From Granulosicoccus sp045106855 (GTDB taxonomy: Bacteria; Pseudomonadota; Gammaproteobacteria; Granulosicoccales; Granulosicoccaceae), in assembly GCA_045106855.1 (NCBI GenBank), contig JBGCFI010000031.1:124001-188000 (forward strand): DNA of 64,000 nucleotides. The letters run 5' to 3'. The notes beneath the pieces were generated by a model. It was not told the origin of the DNA, ran no database searches, and saw only the letters and a list, made by a program, of their open reading frames with translations. Positions 15,734-23,827 of the stretch are shown here, piece after piece. The first letter of the stretch is position 1; every line of letters starts with the position of its first letter. A program made the translations under genes and the position numbers.

Positions 15734-17833
15734 ATGAATCGCTATACCAGTCTTCGATACCGATTGCTGAGTCTGGTTCTGATACCACTAGTCCTGCTTA
15801 CTGGCACGGTGATGTTGCTCGCCTACCAATGGTCCAGTGACTACACCTACGAACAACTGTTCGCGAAAGTGAATACCGACCTGCGCGTTGCCCGCGACGG
15901 ATTTTCCAGTATAGAGGCCAATGGACAGCAGCAACTACTCGCCCTGGCCAACAGTGCGCAGCTTGCAGATGCTTTAGATCACGGGGACAACGAACGACTC
16001 AACGAACTGATTGCACTTGAAAGTGAGCTAGGTGACTTTGATTTTCTCAATCTGTTGTCCGGCAGTGCCCAGCAGATCATGGGCAACGAAGGCTGGCAGA
16101 ATTATCAATTTCGGGAATCATCCCTTAACCAGAGAATCCTGGCAGCACGCACGGTTACAAATGTCAGCGGTATCGAGATCTACACCTCTGACCAGTTGCG
16201 GCGGCAAATAGATTCAAATACCGCGCCGATCACGCTCGCCCTGATCGATACGCCGCGTGCCGCCCCGACGAATCGTAAATCGGAGGATCGTGGCATGGTC
16301 ATCCGGACGTTGCAGTCAGTTTACGATGCGAAGGGTAATCGTATTGCCATACTAGAGGCTGGACTACTGCTTAATGGCAATTTTGATTTTGTCGATCGGA
16401 TACGAGATCTGGTCTATGGTCCCGGAAGTCTTCCACCCGGCAGTCGTGGCACGGTAACGGTATTTCTCGATGATGTCAGAATCACCACGAATGTGCTGTT
16501 GGCCGACGATACGCGAGCTTTGGGAACACGTGTTTCACAAGAGGTACGTGATGCTGTGCTGGCGCGAGGTGAGACCTGGGTAAACCGGGCTTTTGTTGTC
16601 ACCGACTGGTACATCTCTGCTTATGAGCCTATCTCCGATGTCGATGGGCAGCGTGTTGGCATGTTGTACGCGGGTTATCTTGAAGCCCCTTTCCGTCACG
16701 AGCTTTTCAAGGCCATCGCGGTACTCTCTGCGCTGGTTCTGGCAGGCAGTTTTGCCGCAGGTGTTGCTGCCATACTGGGGGCACGCTCGATCTTTGCACC
16801 TATTGAAGCAATCGCGACCGTGGTTAGAGCGACGGCGCGTGGGGAACACCAGAGGATTGGTCCCATGCCCACCGGCAACGAGATTGGTGAACTTGCGTCT
16901 CAATTTGATGCCATGTTGGACAACGTCGACAATCACCGCCAGCGTATCGAAAACGATGCCCTGCTACTTGAAGAGAAGGTAAAGCAGAGAACAGTTGAGC
17001 TTGAAGAGCAAAATGACCGGCTTCAGGATTCCATCGAACAGTTACAACAGACCAGGCAACAGCTTGCTAATGCGGAAAAACTGGCAGCTCTGGGAGAGTT
17101 GACAGCGGGGGTCGCCCACGAGATAAACAATCCGACTGCCGTTATTCTTGGAAATATGGATGTGCTTGTTTCGGATCTGGGGAGCAGGGGAGACTCACTG
17201 CGTACCGAAATCGATCTGATAATCGAGCAGGTATATCGTATTCGATCCATCACGGATCGATTGCTGCAATATTCACGTGCGGTCCAGCAAAAGCATGTTG
17301 ATACTCAGCCACCATTCGATCAGGCGGATGCTCTGTTCGTCGAGCTTTCGCCTATCAATCAATTGTTGCGCGAAAATGAGGGGGCGAATCTTCCCGGTGT
17401 GGCTTTGGGCGAGCTGCTCGATGACACCTTGAAGCTCTTGTCCCACGAACTGGAAGGCCGGCAAATCTCGGTTATGGCAAAAGGGCATGCGACTATGGGT
17501 GCACAGATTGATCGACAGGAATTTCAGCAGGTGCTGATCAATCTGATTAGCAATGCCATCGAGGCAATCGTGAACTATGGTGAAATTACCATCTCGATGC
17601 GAAACGTCGGCGATTGCCAGATAGAATTAAGCGTGGAAGATACAGGTCAGGGAATCGAGCCGGAGAATCTCGAACGTGTGTTTGACCCTTTTTTTACAGT
17701 GGGAAAAGCGACGGGGACGGGCCTGGGTTTGTCTGTAAGTTATGGCATTGTGCGTCGTTACGGAGGCGATATTTCCGTGACATCCACACTTGGAAAGGGC
17801 TCGAAATTCGCACTAACCCTGCCTGGCGCTTGA
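15734..17833 (+). CDS. Membrane sensor histidine kinase with periplasmic cache-like domain
   Basis: The 699-residue kinase has a first transmembrane helix (LSLVLIPLVLLTGTVMLLAY), a periplasmic domain of about 300 residues of the double-cache type, a second helix (AIAVLSALVLAGSFAAGVAAIL), a HAMP segment (FAPIEAIATVVRATARGEHQRIG), a coiled coil (QRTVELEEQNDRLQDSIEQLQQTRQQLANAEKLAALG region), HisKA with phosphoacceptor His462 in GVAHEINNP, and HATPase_c with NLISNAIEAI (N box), DTGQGI (G1) and TGLGLSVSYGIV (G2). The kinase core has an unusually long stretch between the H box and N box (about 120 residues, including a Q/P-rich stretch). It surely signals to the preceding response regulator. The ligand is unknown. 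Confidence 0.9.
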   Translation: MNRYTSLRYRLLSLVLIPLVLLTGTVMLLAYQWSSDYTYEQLFAKVNTDLRVARDGFSSIEANGQQQLLALANSAQLADALDHGDNERLNELIALESELGDFDFLNLLSGSAQQIMGNEGWQNYQFRESSLNQRILAARTVTNVSGIEIYTSDQLRRQIDSNTAPITLALIDTPRAAPTNRKSEDRGMVIRTLQSVYDAKGNRIAILEAGLLLNGNFDFVDRIRDLVYGPGSLPPGSRGTVTVFLDDVRITTNVLLADDTRALGTRVSQEVRDAVLARGETWVNRAFVVTDWYISAYEPISDVDGQRVGMLYAGYLEAPFRHELFKAIAVLSALVLAGSFAAGVAAILGARSIFAPIEAIATVVRATARGEHQRIGPMPTGNEIGELASQFDAMLDNVDNHRQRIENDALLLEEKVKQRTVELEEQNDRLQDSIEQLQQTRQQLANAEKLAALGELTAGVAHEINNPTAVILGNMDVLVSDLGSRGDSLRTEIDLIIEQVYRIRSITDRLLQYSRAVQQKHVDTQPPFDQADALFVELSPINQLLRENEGANLPGVALGELLDDTLKLLSHELEGRQISVMAKGHATMGAQIDRQEFQQVLINLISNAIEAIVNYGEITISMRNVGDCQIELSVEDTGQGIEPENLERVFDPFFTVGKATGTGLGLSVSYGIVRRYGGDISVTSTLGKGSKFALTLPGA

Positions 17834-18017
17834 AACCCGTCGCAGGTTTCTATATAAACAAAACATTACCGTTCGGCTGGCAGGGTTAAGTTATCTATAA
17901 AGAGGGCGCTGTATTGCTATGCTCTGATACTTAATGCTGCGGCAACAGGATTTTTTCAGTTCACCAGTAGTCTTTATTTTTTCGCTTGACGATTTATTTT
18001 AACGGATACCTGCCACC

Positions 18018-20180
18018 GTGGCGCGCGCTTACCCGCTCACAGATCTTGTAAAGCTAGTCAGAGCCTATGGCCTTCTGGCCGGCACCTCCGATATGGAACG
18101 CGTCATCGCGGGAACCCTTAGCCGCGATTGGATCGCCAAGGAAGTAGAGCACCTTGTGCCGATGTCGACATTGCCACGGCAATTATTTAACACGGTACGT
18201 GGCAGGGACTTGCTGGCTGCCGAGCTTTTCCCCAATCAGGACATCGACCCGGACACCATCGATCCGGAAACGCTGGATATCATTGCCGAAGGCCGGCGCA
18301 AATTGATCAACACTAACCGGCTACCGAAGCTGGAGCCGACTATTCACGGGTCGGTGCTGGCGGCCAACATGCTGCTGGGTGTGCAGCTTTACGGGTGTCA
18401 TGGTAAGGGCATGAAGACGATGTCGCACGACATCATCGTCGCCACGATGCTGCAGGATGCTTACGGCAAGCAGTATTGTTACAGTGCATTCTCGTCAAAT
18501 GATAAAGAGCTGGTTGACGATTCCTACCTGTATTCCTGGTTCGGCGATACCGTGGCAGCGCTGGTTATTCAGCTTGCCGGTTATTTGAAGGAATTTGAAA
18601 AGGCCGTTCTGAGCGGCGAGCAAATACCCGAGCCTCCAAGTGATGAATTGGCAACGGCGGTTGCCGCGGTTTACGCCAGTCGGCTAAGACTGACCGCGCG
18701 GGCTGCTGGTGACAAAGTGATCAGCTTCCTCGATGCAGAGCAACGTCAGCAGCTGTCAGAACTCGGGGTGGACTGCACTGCGGAATTTCCGGAACTTCCC
18801 TTTCTCGAAAAAGACTACGAATTTTCCAGTATTGCGTTTTCCCTGCCGGGCGTTGATCACTACGCTTTGCGGGAGCCATTGCGAAACACATTGATGATGA
18901 CGGTGCGCGATGTGCTGGAAGATCATGGCAAACGTGAACGTCTATCAGGCCGGCGTGGGAAAGCGGTTCATGAAGTGCACATCAATCTGCCAGTGATGGA
19001 ATATTTTGTGGTGGCCGAAGCGCCTAACTCCATCGAAGCTGTGCACATTGCGAGCCTGGAGATGATGCGTTCACTGGAAAAGGGACGCCGTAAATCACTG
19101 AGTACGATGGCAGCCCATGCCTTTCGTATTTCAGCTATTGCAGAGAGAGTGTTGGGTCGTGCTCTGGAACCGCTCGTCGTGACTCTCGCCCTGCTGCACG
19201 ATGTAGTCGAAGACGGCTCATCCCGAGTCACCGGGTATGGGCATTCGTTACGCAAAATACAGTTTCGCTTCGGTGGCCCGATTGCCGCCATGGTTTCAGA
19301 ACTAACTGATTCCGCCGTGCAATCAGCGGGAGCCAGCAAGGCAAATCTGACTCTGAAGCTCCCTCATTTGTTGTTACCTCAAGCTCAGTACAATGTAGGT
19401 CGCTTCACCAATATGACCGTCAGGGCTACAGAGGTCGAGCAACCCTACACGCTGGCCGGCATTGTTATCAAACTGCTGGATACCGTTGTGTCTCTCGAAG
19501 AAGGCATCCGTGATCCTGAGTTGATGTTTGACCACTGGCGACATAGTGGTGCACGTGTTTACTGGGCTGAAAGAGATCGCGGCGGTATCGTACAGCCTCT
19601 GCTGGAACGACTGGTTATTGAAATAAAGGATAGTGTGGCTGACCCCAAGTACGCTCGCCGGCCTCATCATGTCAACACGGTGAGACTGCGCGCAGGCTCG
19701 GCTATTATCGAAACGGTACTGATGTATCAGGATATGTACGCGGTCCAGAACCTGGCGATCCTCGCCTTCGAGTTTAGGCTCGACGAGGTCGAAAGAAGCA
19801 CCATGATCAGTCTGTTTAACGACAAGAATGTCGACGATGAGCAATTCTCCGAACGAGTTCTCAAGGGTATTCTTTGCGATGAACAGCTGAAAAAATCTGT
19901 AAGTGAAGGAAGAATTCCCTGCATTGGATACAGCACCTTGTTCTCAAAGGATGCCCGGCCAGACTCCGCAAGATGTGAAGATACCTTTATTGCGTATCGA
20001 CACAGCGCTCTCAGGCGCCAGGAGATGCGACGTGAAATGCGAATTGATACCGCTGAGAAAATAAACGCGCTGGCCATTCGTCAGGAGCAGATCCTCCGGG
20101 TCTTTGATCGTACTATCGGTACCATCATTGAAAAGGAATCAGCGCTTGAACCAACTCAGAATCTTAAGCAGGTTGGCTAG
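18018..20180 (+). CDS. Large protein with RelA/SpoT-hydrolase-type HD domain
   Basis: The 720-residue soluble protein is not a known family to me, but residues about 360-475 carry the signature of the (p)ppGpp hydrolase fold: a first His at 367 (MAAHAFRI), HD at 394-395 and ED at 398-399 in LALLHDVVEDGS, then QFRFGGPIAAMVSELTDS like the RSH FG-x-x-V-A-x-L-V-x-x-V-T segment, and IKLLDTVVSLEE in the place of IKLADRLHNM. I see no synthetase or TGS/ACT domain. An N-terminal stretch (TIHGSVLAANMLLGVQ ... MLQDAYGK) may be a degenerate second HD repeat. Start is GTG. It follows the two-component genes by 184 bases and shares the palindromic CTAG with the convergent regulator gene's stop. A nucleotide hydrolase is plausible. 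Confidence 0.7.
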   Translation: MARAYPLTDLVKLVRAYGLLAGTSDMERVIAGTLSRDWIAKEVEHLVPMSTLPRQLFNTVRGRDLLAAELFPNQDIDPDTIDPETLDIIAEGRRKLINTNRLPKLEPTIHGSVLAANMLLGVQLYGCHGKGMKTMSHDIIVATMLQDAYGKQYCYSAFSSNDKELVDDSYLYSWFGDTVAALVIQLAGYLKEFEKAVLSGEQIPEPPSDELATAVAAVYASRLRLTARAAGDKVISFLDAEQRQQLSELGVDCTAEFPELPFLEKDYEFSSIAFSLPGVDHYALREPLRNTLMMTVRDVLEDHGKRERLSGRRGKAVHEVHINLPVMEYFVVAEAPNSIEAVHIASLEMMRSLEKGRRKSLSTMAAHAFRISAIAERVLGRALEPLVVTLALLHDVVEDGSSRVTGYGHSLRKIQFRFGGPIAAMVSELTDSAVQSAGASKANLTLKLPHLLLPQAQYNVGRFTNMTVRATEVEQPYTLAGIVIKLLDTVVSLEEGIRDPELMFDHWRHSGARVYWAERDRGGIVQPLLERLVIEIKDSVADPKYARRPHHVNTVRLRAGSAIIETVLMYQDMYAVQNLAILAFEFRLDEVERSTMISLFNDKNVDDEQFSERVLKGILCDEQLKKSVSEGRIPCIGYSTLFSKDARPDSARCEDTFIAYRHSALRRQEMRREMRIDTAEKINALAIRQEQILRVFDRTIGTIIEKESALEPTQNLKQVG

Positions 20181-21142
20181 GAGCTGGCAACAGTAACAAG
20201 CTCAGGTGTGGGCATTAAGTGATAACCGCCCATCTGCGTGGCCATGGATAGTGCATCGTCATCATGTAACCGTCTTATGAAATCCTGCATCAGGGTTCGG
20301 AAGTAGGTTTTGCGTGTCATCACCAGATCCAGCGAGACCTGTGCAACGCCGAGAAAATCCAGCCTGAATTCGGTGGCTGTACTTTTCAAACCACAGCATA
20401 CGTCAGCCGCACCGGTGTTCACTGCCGCCACGGCACTTGTTTCACTATTACAGCGGGTGGATACCGTAAGGTTGGCCAGGTTCTGGCCATGCGTTGCACA
20501 GATATCTTCCAGCAGACGTTCTGTGCCTGAGTTGTCTTGACGCATGGCCCAACGTAGATCCGGGTTACTAACCAGCTCGTTAATTCTGTCTGATGAACCT
20601 AGCATTGAAGGAAACGTTACCCTTTGTCCCGTAATCATGCCTTGATCTCGTTGCAGGCAGCGCACAATTACCCAGCTGGCATGATTTCGGTAGCAGCGCA
20701 ACAGTCCCAAGTGACGGCGCGCACTATCTTCGCTGGCCCCCCAGTTGATAAAGCAGGCGTCGATGCGTCCCGTGTCCAGCATACGCAAGCCATGTCGGGT
20801 TCCGGATGGGCTGTAGCTGACCAGAGCTTGTTGTTGCCAGTCTATCGCCGAGTGATTACAAATTTGATGTACCAGGCGGTCATCACTGCCAGCCATTAGC
20901 AGCCGATCGTGCATGACGCCGCCATGGCTGTTTTCCAGCAACCAGTCATCGATCAGACGACGTGGGAAAATCCATTTGCCGGTGACTTTGGTTCCGGGTA
21001 TTTCGCCACATCCCGCCAGCTGGTAGATTTTTTTCTCATTAACGTGAAGGAGTTCTGCAAGCTCCGGTACAGTTAGAAAAGCTGAACCTGTGCGTCCACC
21101 GCCCAGATCAACAAGCTTGTCCATTGAGACGTTGATGGCCAC
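20177..21142 (-). CDS. Excisionase-type HTH regulator with periplasmic-binding-like (PBP-like) domain
   Basis: A 321-residue one-component regulator. The N-terminus is a MerR/excisionase-type helix-turn-helix (LTVPELAELLHVNEKKIYQLAGCGEIPGTKV, then KWIFPRRLIDDWL). The remainder (from LLMAGSDDRLVHQICNHSA onward) resembles the PBP-like/ModA-related substrate domain often found with molybdenum enzymes; YNSETSAV-like and GAADVCCGLKS segments fit a type 2 binding fold. Many formate dehydrogenase loci carry this gene next to fdhD, and molybdate, tungstate or a cofactor precursor are plausible ligands. It starts at GTG 21142, eight bases after fdhD stops; ATG 21124 is an alternative. Its stop overlaps the HD gene stop at CTAG. 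Confidence 0.75.
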   Translation of the reverse strand: MAINVSMDKLVDLGGGRTGSAFLTVPELAELLHVNEKKIYQLAGCGEIPGTKVTGKWIFPRRLIDDWLLENSHGGVMHDRLLMAGSDDRLVHQICNHSAIDWQQQALVSYSPSGTRHGLRMLDTGRIDACFINWGASEDSARRHLGLLRCYRNHASWVIVRCLQRDQGMITGQRVTFPSMLGSSDRINELVSNPDLRWAMRQDNSGTERLLEDICATHGQNLANLTVSTRCNSETSAVAAVNTGAADVCCGLKSTATEFRLDFLGVAQVSLDLVMTRKTYFRTLMQDFIRRLHDDDALSMATQMGGYHLMPTPELVTVASS

Positions 21143-21150
21143 GACTGCGC

Positions 21151-22038
21151 TTAAGAGAGGTCCCGCATACCCTTGGTGGGTGGCGGGTTGCGTCGAACAG
21201 GAGGTATCGCATCGAAGCTGACGTTTTCCGACCCGTTGTAGATCATGAAATGTCGGCCCTTGGCACGCGCAATCATGGTCATGCCAATTTCCTGAGCCAA
21301 TTCCAGTCCCATTTGTGTAACCCCCGATCGTGATAGCAAGACGGGAATTCCCATAAAGGCGGTTTTCATGACAATTTCTGAGGTAAGTCTTCCGGTTGTG
21401 TAGAAAATCTTGTCGCCACCATCAATTCCCCGCAGCCACATTCTTCCGGCGATGGCATCAGCGGCGTTGTGCCGTCCGACATCTTCGATGTGCATGATTG
21501 ACTCTGTCGGCGTACACAGGCCGCAGCCATGAACAGCGCCTGATACACGATAGACATCGTTAAGCTTGCTGACATTTTGTATGAGCTCGTAGATCTCGGA
21601 TTGCTTGAGTGATGGAGTTTGAAGATTGACTTCATACAATTTGTCGACGGTGCAGCTGAAAATGGTGCCTTGGCCGCATCCACTGGTAACGATGCGGCGT
21701 TTCATCTTTTCCTGCCAATCGGCTATGCCATTCCCGGCATGCGTTGTGACATCCACAACTTCCTGATCCCAGTCCACAATTACTGAGGCAATCTGCGAGA
21801 TGTCTTCTATCAGCTTCTGATTGTGGATATATCCCAGAGTCAGCGCTTCAGGTTGTGTGCCTAATGTCATCAGGGTCACCACCTCCATGCCATCCACGCG
21901 GATGGTCAGCGGCAGCTCCCCGGGAATATGAGCGTCGACACTTTCGCCGAACTCATTGACCGCCACGACCGGATGAGCAGGCATCAACCCTTCATCACTG
22001 AGCTCAGGTCCGGGTGGTGCTAGGGCAGTTTGTGTCAT
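21151..22038 (-). CDS. fdhD: Formate dehydrogenase accessory sulfurtransferase FdhD
   Basis: FdhD transfers sulfur from a cysteine desulfurase to the bis-MGD cofactor so that formate dehydrogenase becomes active. I chose ATG 22038 over TTG 22044, giving 295 residues. Family hallmarks are the early LPLTIRVDGMEVVTLMTLG, the Cys loop VTSGCGQGTIF (a single Cys where E. coli has CGVCG), VSGAVHGCGLC, HIEDVGRHNAADAIAG, and GRLTSEIVMKTAFMGIPVLLSRSGVTQMGLELA. It is transcribed away from the formate dehydrogenase structural genes and together with the HTH/PBP-like regulator. The divergent spacer to the DUF3305 gene is about 240 bases and holds an inverted repeat. Confidence 0.95.
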   Translation of the reverse strand: MTQTALAPPGPELSDEGLMPAHPVVAVNEFGESVDAHIPGELPLTIRVDGMEVVTLMTLGTQPEALTLGYIHNQKLIEDISQIASVIVDWDQEVVDVTTHAGNGIADWQEKMKRRIVTSGCGQGTIFSCTVDKLYEVNLQTPSLKQSEIYELIQNVSKLNDVYRVSGAVHGCGLCTPTESIMHIEDVGRHNAADAIAGRMWLRGIDGGDKIFYTTGRLTSEIVMKTAFMGIPVLLSRSGVTQMGLELAQEIGMTMIARAKGRHFMIYNGSENVSFDAIPPVRRNPPPTKGMRDLS

Positions 22039-22139
22039 CGTCAATCCAGCTTGTTCAAGGCAGTAATCACTTTAAGAGGGTCAATCCATCAAGTCAGCTA
22101 CCGAGTGATGCTCATGAACCTGATAAATCCTCTTTTTGG

Positions 22140-22163
22140 TACAAAATGTCGCATTTGTATGCG
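22140..22163. promoter_or_regulatory. Inverted repeats in the fdhD / DUF3305 divergent spacer
   Basis: CGCAT (22150-22154) and ATGCG (22159-22163) form an exact dyad with a 4-base spacer, and overlap a second imperfect dyad TACAAAATG-TCG-CATTTGTA (22140-22159) whose arms differ by one base. Its position between divergent formate dehydrogenase operons makes it a candidate operator for the HTH/PBP-like regulator at 20177. No promoter hexamers are clear, and binding is inference. Confidence 0.35.
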
Positions 22164-22281
22164 TTTGGAAGATTTTTTTGTCTTTTGCAGACCCGTTGAT
22201 GCCTATTGACTGTGAAAAGAGACTTCAACACCTGTGAGCAGCGTGCAATAGTAAGCCCATTCGAGATTCTGGACTTCGTTG

Positions 22282-22929
22282 ATGAGTGGCGATACACCAA
22301 ACTTGCCAGACGGCGCAAGCGACGATCGGCTGTTCAACGGGCAAGATATAGCAACGCGCCTGTTGATTCCTGCCACCGTCATACTGGAGCGACGCACCAT
22401 CAGTCGCTCATTCTGGTCATTGCCATCCTGGTATCTGCATACAGTTGCCATCGGCGAACATCTGGTTACAGGTCATGCGTTGTCCGGTGGCAAGGGTATG
22501 GTCGCTGGTCAAAGTGACAAAGGCGACCTTTTTGCCTGGAGTGGTTTTGAGGTTGCCTTGTACAAGGACGCCTGTGAAAGATACTGGCATGCACTCATCG
22601 GCGATAAGCCTCTTGTGTATGTGATCTGTCGTGATGAAGCCGACGACATCGACAGCAGTGATACCGATACTTTTTCGCTCCAGCCTGCTGTGGTGACGGT
22701 GGATTATGACGATGCCAGCGCTGCGGCCGAAACTGATTCCCCTGTGTTAAGTGCTCCAATACCCAGCGAGCTCTACCGTTATATGGAACGTTTCGTTCTG
22801 ACACACTATCAACCTCAGGAATTCAAGAAGCGCAAACGACGTAACTGGTCAGACGAACAAGGCTCTCACTCTGGTAGGAAGGGACCTGGAAACACTGGTG
22901 GCGGATTAAAGGGAATAAACCATGAGTGA
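22282..22929 (+). CDS. DUF3305 protein, formate dehydrogenase accessory
   Basis: The 215-residue cytoplasmic protein carries the DUF3305 signature near its start (TRLLIPATVILERRTISRSFWSLPSWYLHTVAIG), a domain found almost only beside DUF3306 and formate dehydrogenase genes; its biochemical role is unknown to me. The middle has ALYKDACERYWHALIGDKPLVYVICR, and the tail is basic and Gly-rich (KKRKRRNWSDEQGSHSGRKGPG). Start ATG 22282 was preferred to TTG 22279. The stop overlaps the DUF3306 start by eight bases. It is the first gene of the plus-strand formate dehydrogenase operon. Confidence 0.85.
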   Translation: MSGDTPNLPDGASDDRLFNGQDIATRLLIPATVILERRTISRSFWSLPSWYLHTVAIGEHLVTGHALSGGKGMVAGQSDKGDLFAWSGFEVALYKDACERYWHALIGDKPLVYVICRDEADDIDSSDTDTFSLQPAVVTVDYDDASAAAETDSPVLSAPIPSELYRYMERFVLTHYQPQEFKKRKRRNWSDEQGSHSGRKGPGNTGGGLKGINHE

Positions 22930-23827
22930 TAAAGCACCCGGCGGTGGATTTCTCGATCGATGGTCGGCCCGTAAACGGGCAGCGGAGGATCGTTCACCGG
23001 TAACCCTCGATGAGCCTGTGGAACTCGAGGCATGCGTTCATGACCCGATCACGGAGCACATGGATGAACTGTCAAACCCGTTGACTGACAGTGTTGAAGC
23101 TGTAGCAAAAAATGCTGACGAATCTGACGCTGGTGGCGAGGATCGGACTCAAACAGGTCATGACACGCTTTTGCTGACGGATAACGATATGCCTGCGATC
23201 GAGACTTTATCTTCCGACAGTGATCTGAGTGGTTTTTTCAATAAAGGCGTTAGCGCTGCATTGAGAAAAGCAGCGTTAAGGCATGTCTTCCAGCAGCCTC
23301 AATACAATGTGAGGGATGGGCTCAACGATTACGACGGGGATTACACGGTTTTCGAGCCATTAGGCGACACAGTAACATCTGACATGAAGTGGCACATAGC
23401 CAGAAAAGAGCGAGAACGTCTGGAAGCCGAAGCCCGCGAACTGGAAGAGCGGGAGCGGCAGGCACTTGAAAGCCTGGAAGCCGAAGACCGGGAGCCAGGA
23501 CCCCATGCTGACGAAGAGCATGAAACGAGCGATGAGGAGCTTATCGTCTCTCAGGCGGAGCCAGATCAGTCTGAGCTCATCGCTGGCACTGGCGAAGGGC
23601 CACTTTCGAGTGGACAAGATAAGGCTAATGAGAATGATACGAACGCGCTGCTGGAAACTTCGGAATCGGCACTGGGTGTTTTGACTGACGGAAAGTCTGC
23701 GCCCAAGCGGGTGGCCGGAAAACTTAGAAGATCAGACACTCACGATTTGCAAAGTGAAACCAATAGCTTGCAAGTGTCGAAAGCTGGTCAGGAAAAAAAC
23801 GAAAAATCACAGGAACATGAGGAATGA
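22922..23827 (+). CDS. DUF3306 protein, formate dehydrogenase accessory
   Basis: The 301-residue protein matches DUF3306: FLDRWSARKRA at the front and, in the middle, LSGFFNKGVSAALRKAALRHVFQQPQYNVRDGLNDYDGDYTVFEPLGDTVTSDMKWH. Between and after these lie long acidic, low-complexity stretches, including an EARELEERERQALESLEAEDREPG coiled-coil-like region, which make it larger than the usual ~200 residues. Its function is unknown but it co-occurs with DUF3305 in formate dehydrogenase loci. It overlaps DUF3305 by eight bases and the following ferredoxin gene by four (ATGA), so the genes are co-translated. Confidence 0.85.
   Translation: MSDKAPGGGFLDRWSARKRAAEDRSPVTLDEPVELEACVHDPITEHMDELSNPLTDSVEAVAKNADESDAGGEDRTQTGHDTLLLTDNDMPAIETLSSDSDLSGFFNKGVSAALRKAALRHVFQQPQYNVRDGLNDYDGDYTVFEPLGDTVTSDMKWHIARKERERLEAEARELEERERQALESLEAEDREPGPHADEEHETSDEELIVSQAEPDQSELIAGTGEGPLSSGQDKANENDTNALLETSESALGVLTDGKSAPKRVAGKLRRSDTHDLQSETNSLQVSKAGQEKNEKSQEHEE

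Noticed and set aside
17832..17850. Hairpin GAAACC/GGTTTC after the histidine kinase gene
   Set aside because: Only six base pairs and no T-tract; not supported as a terminator.
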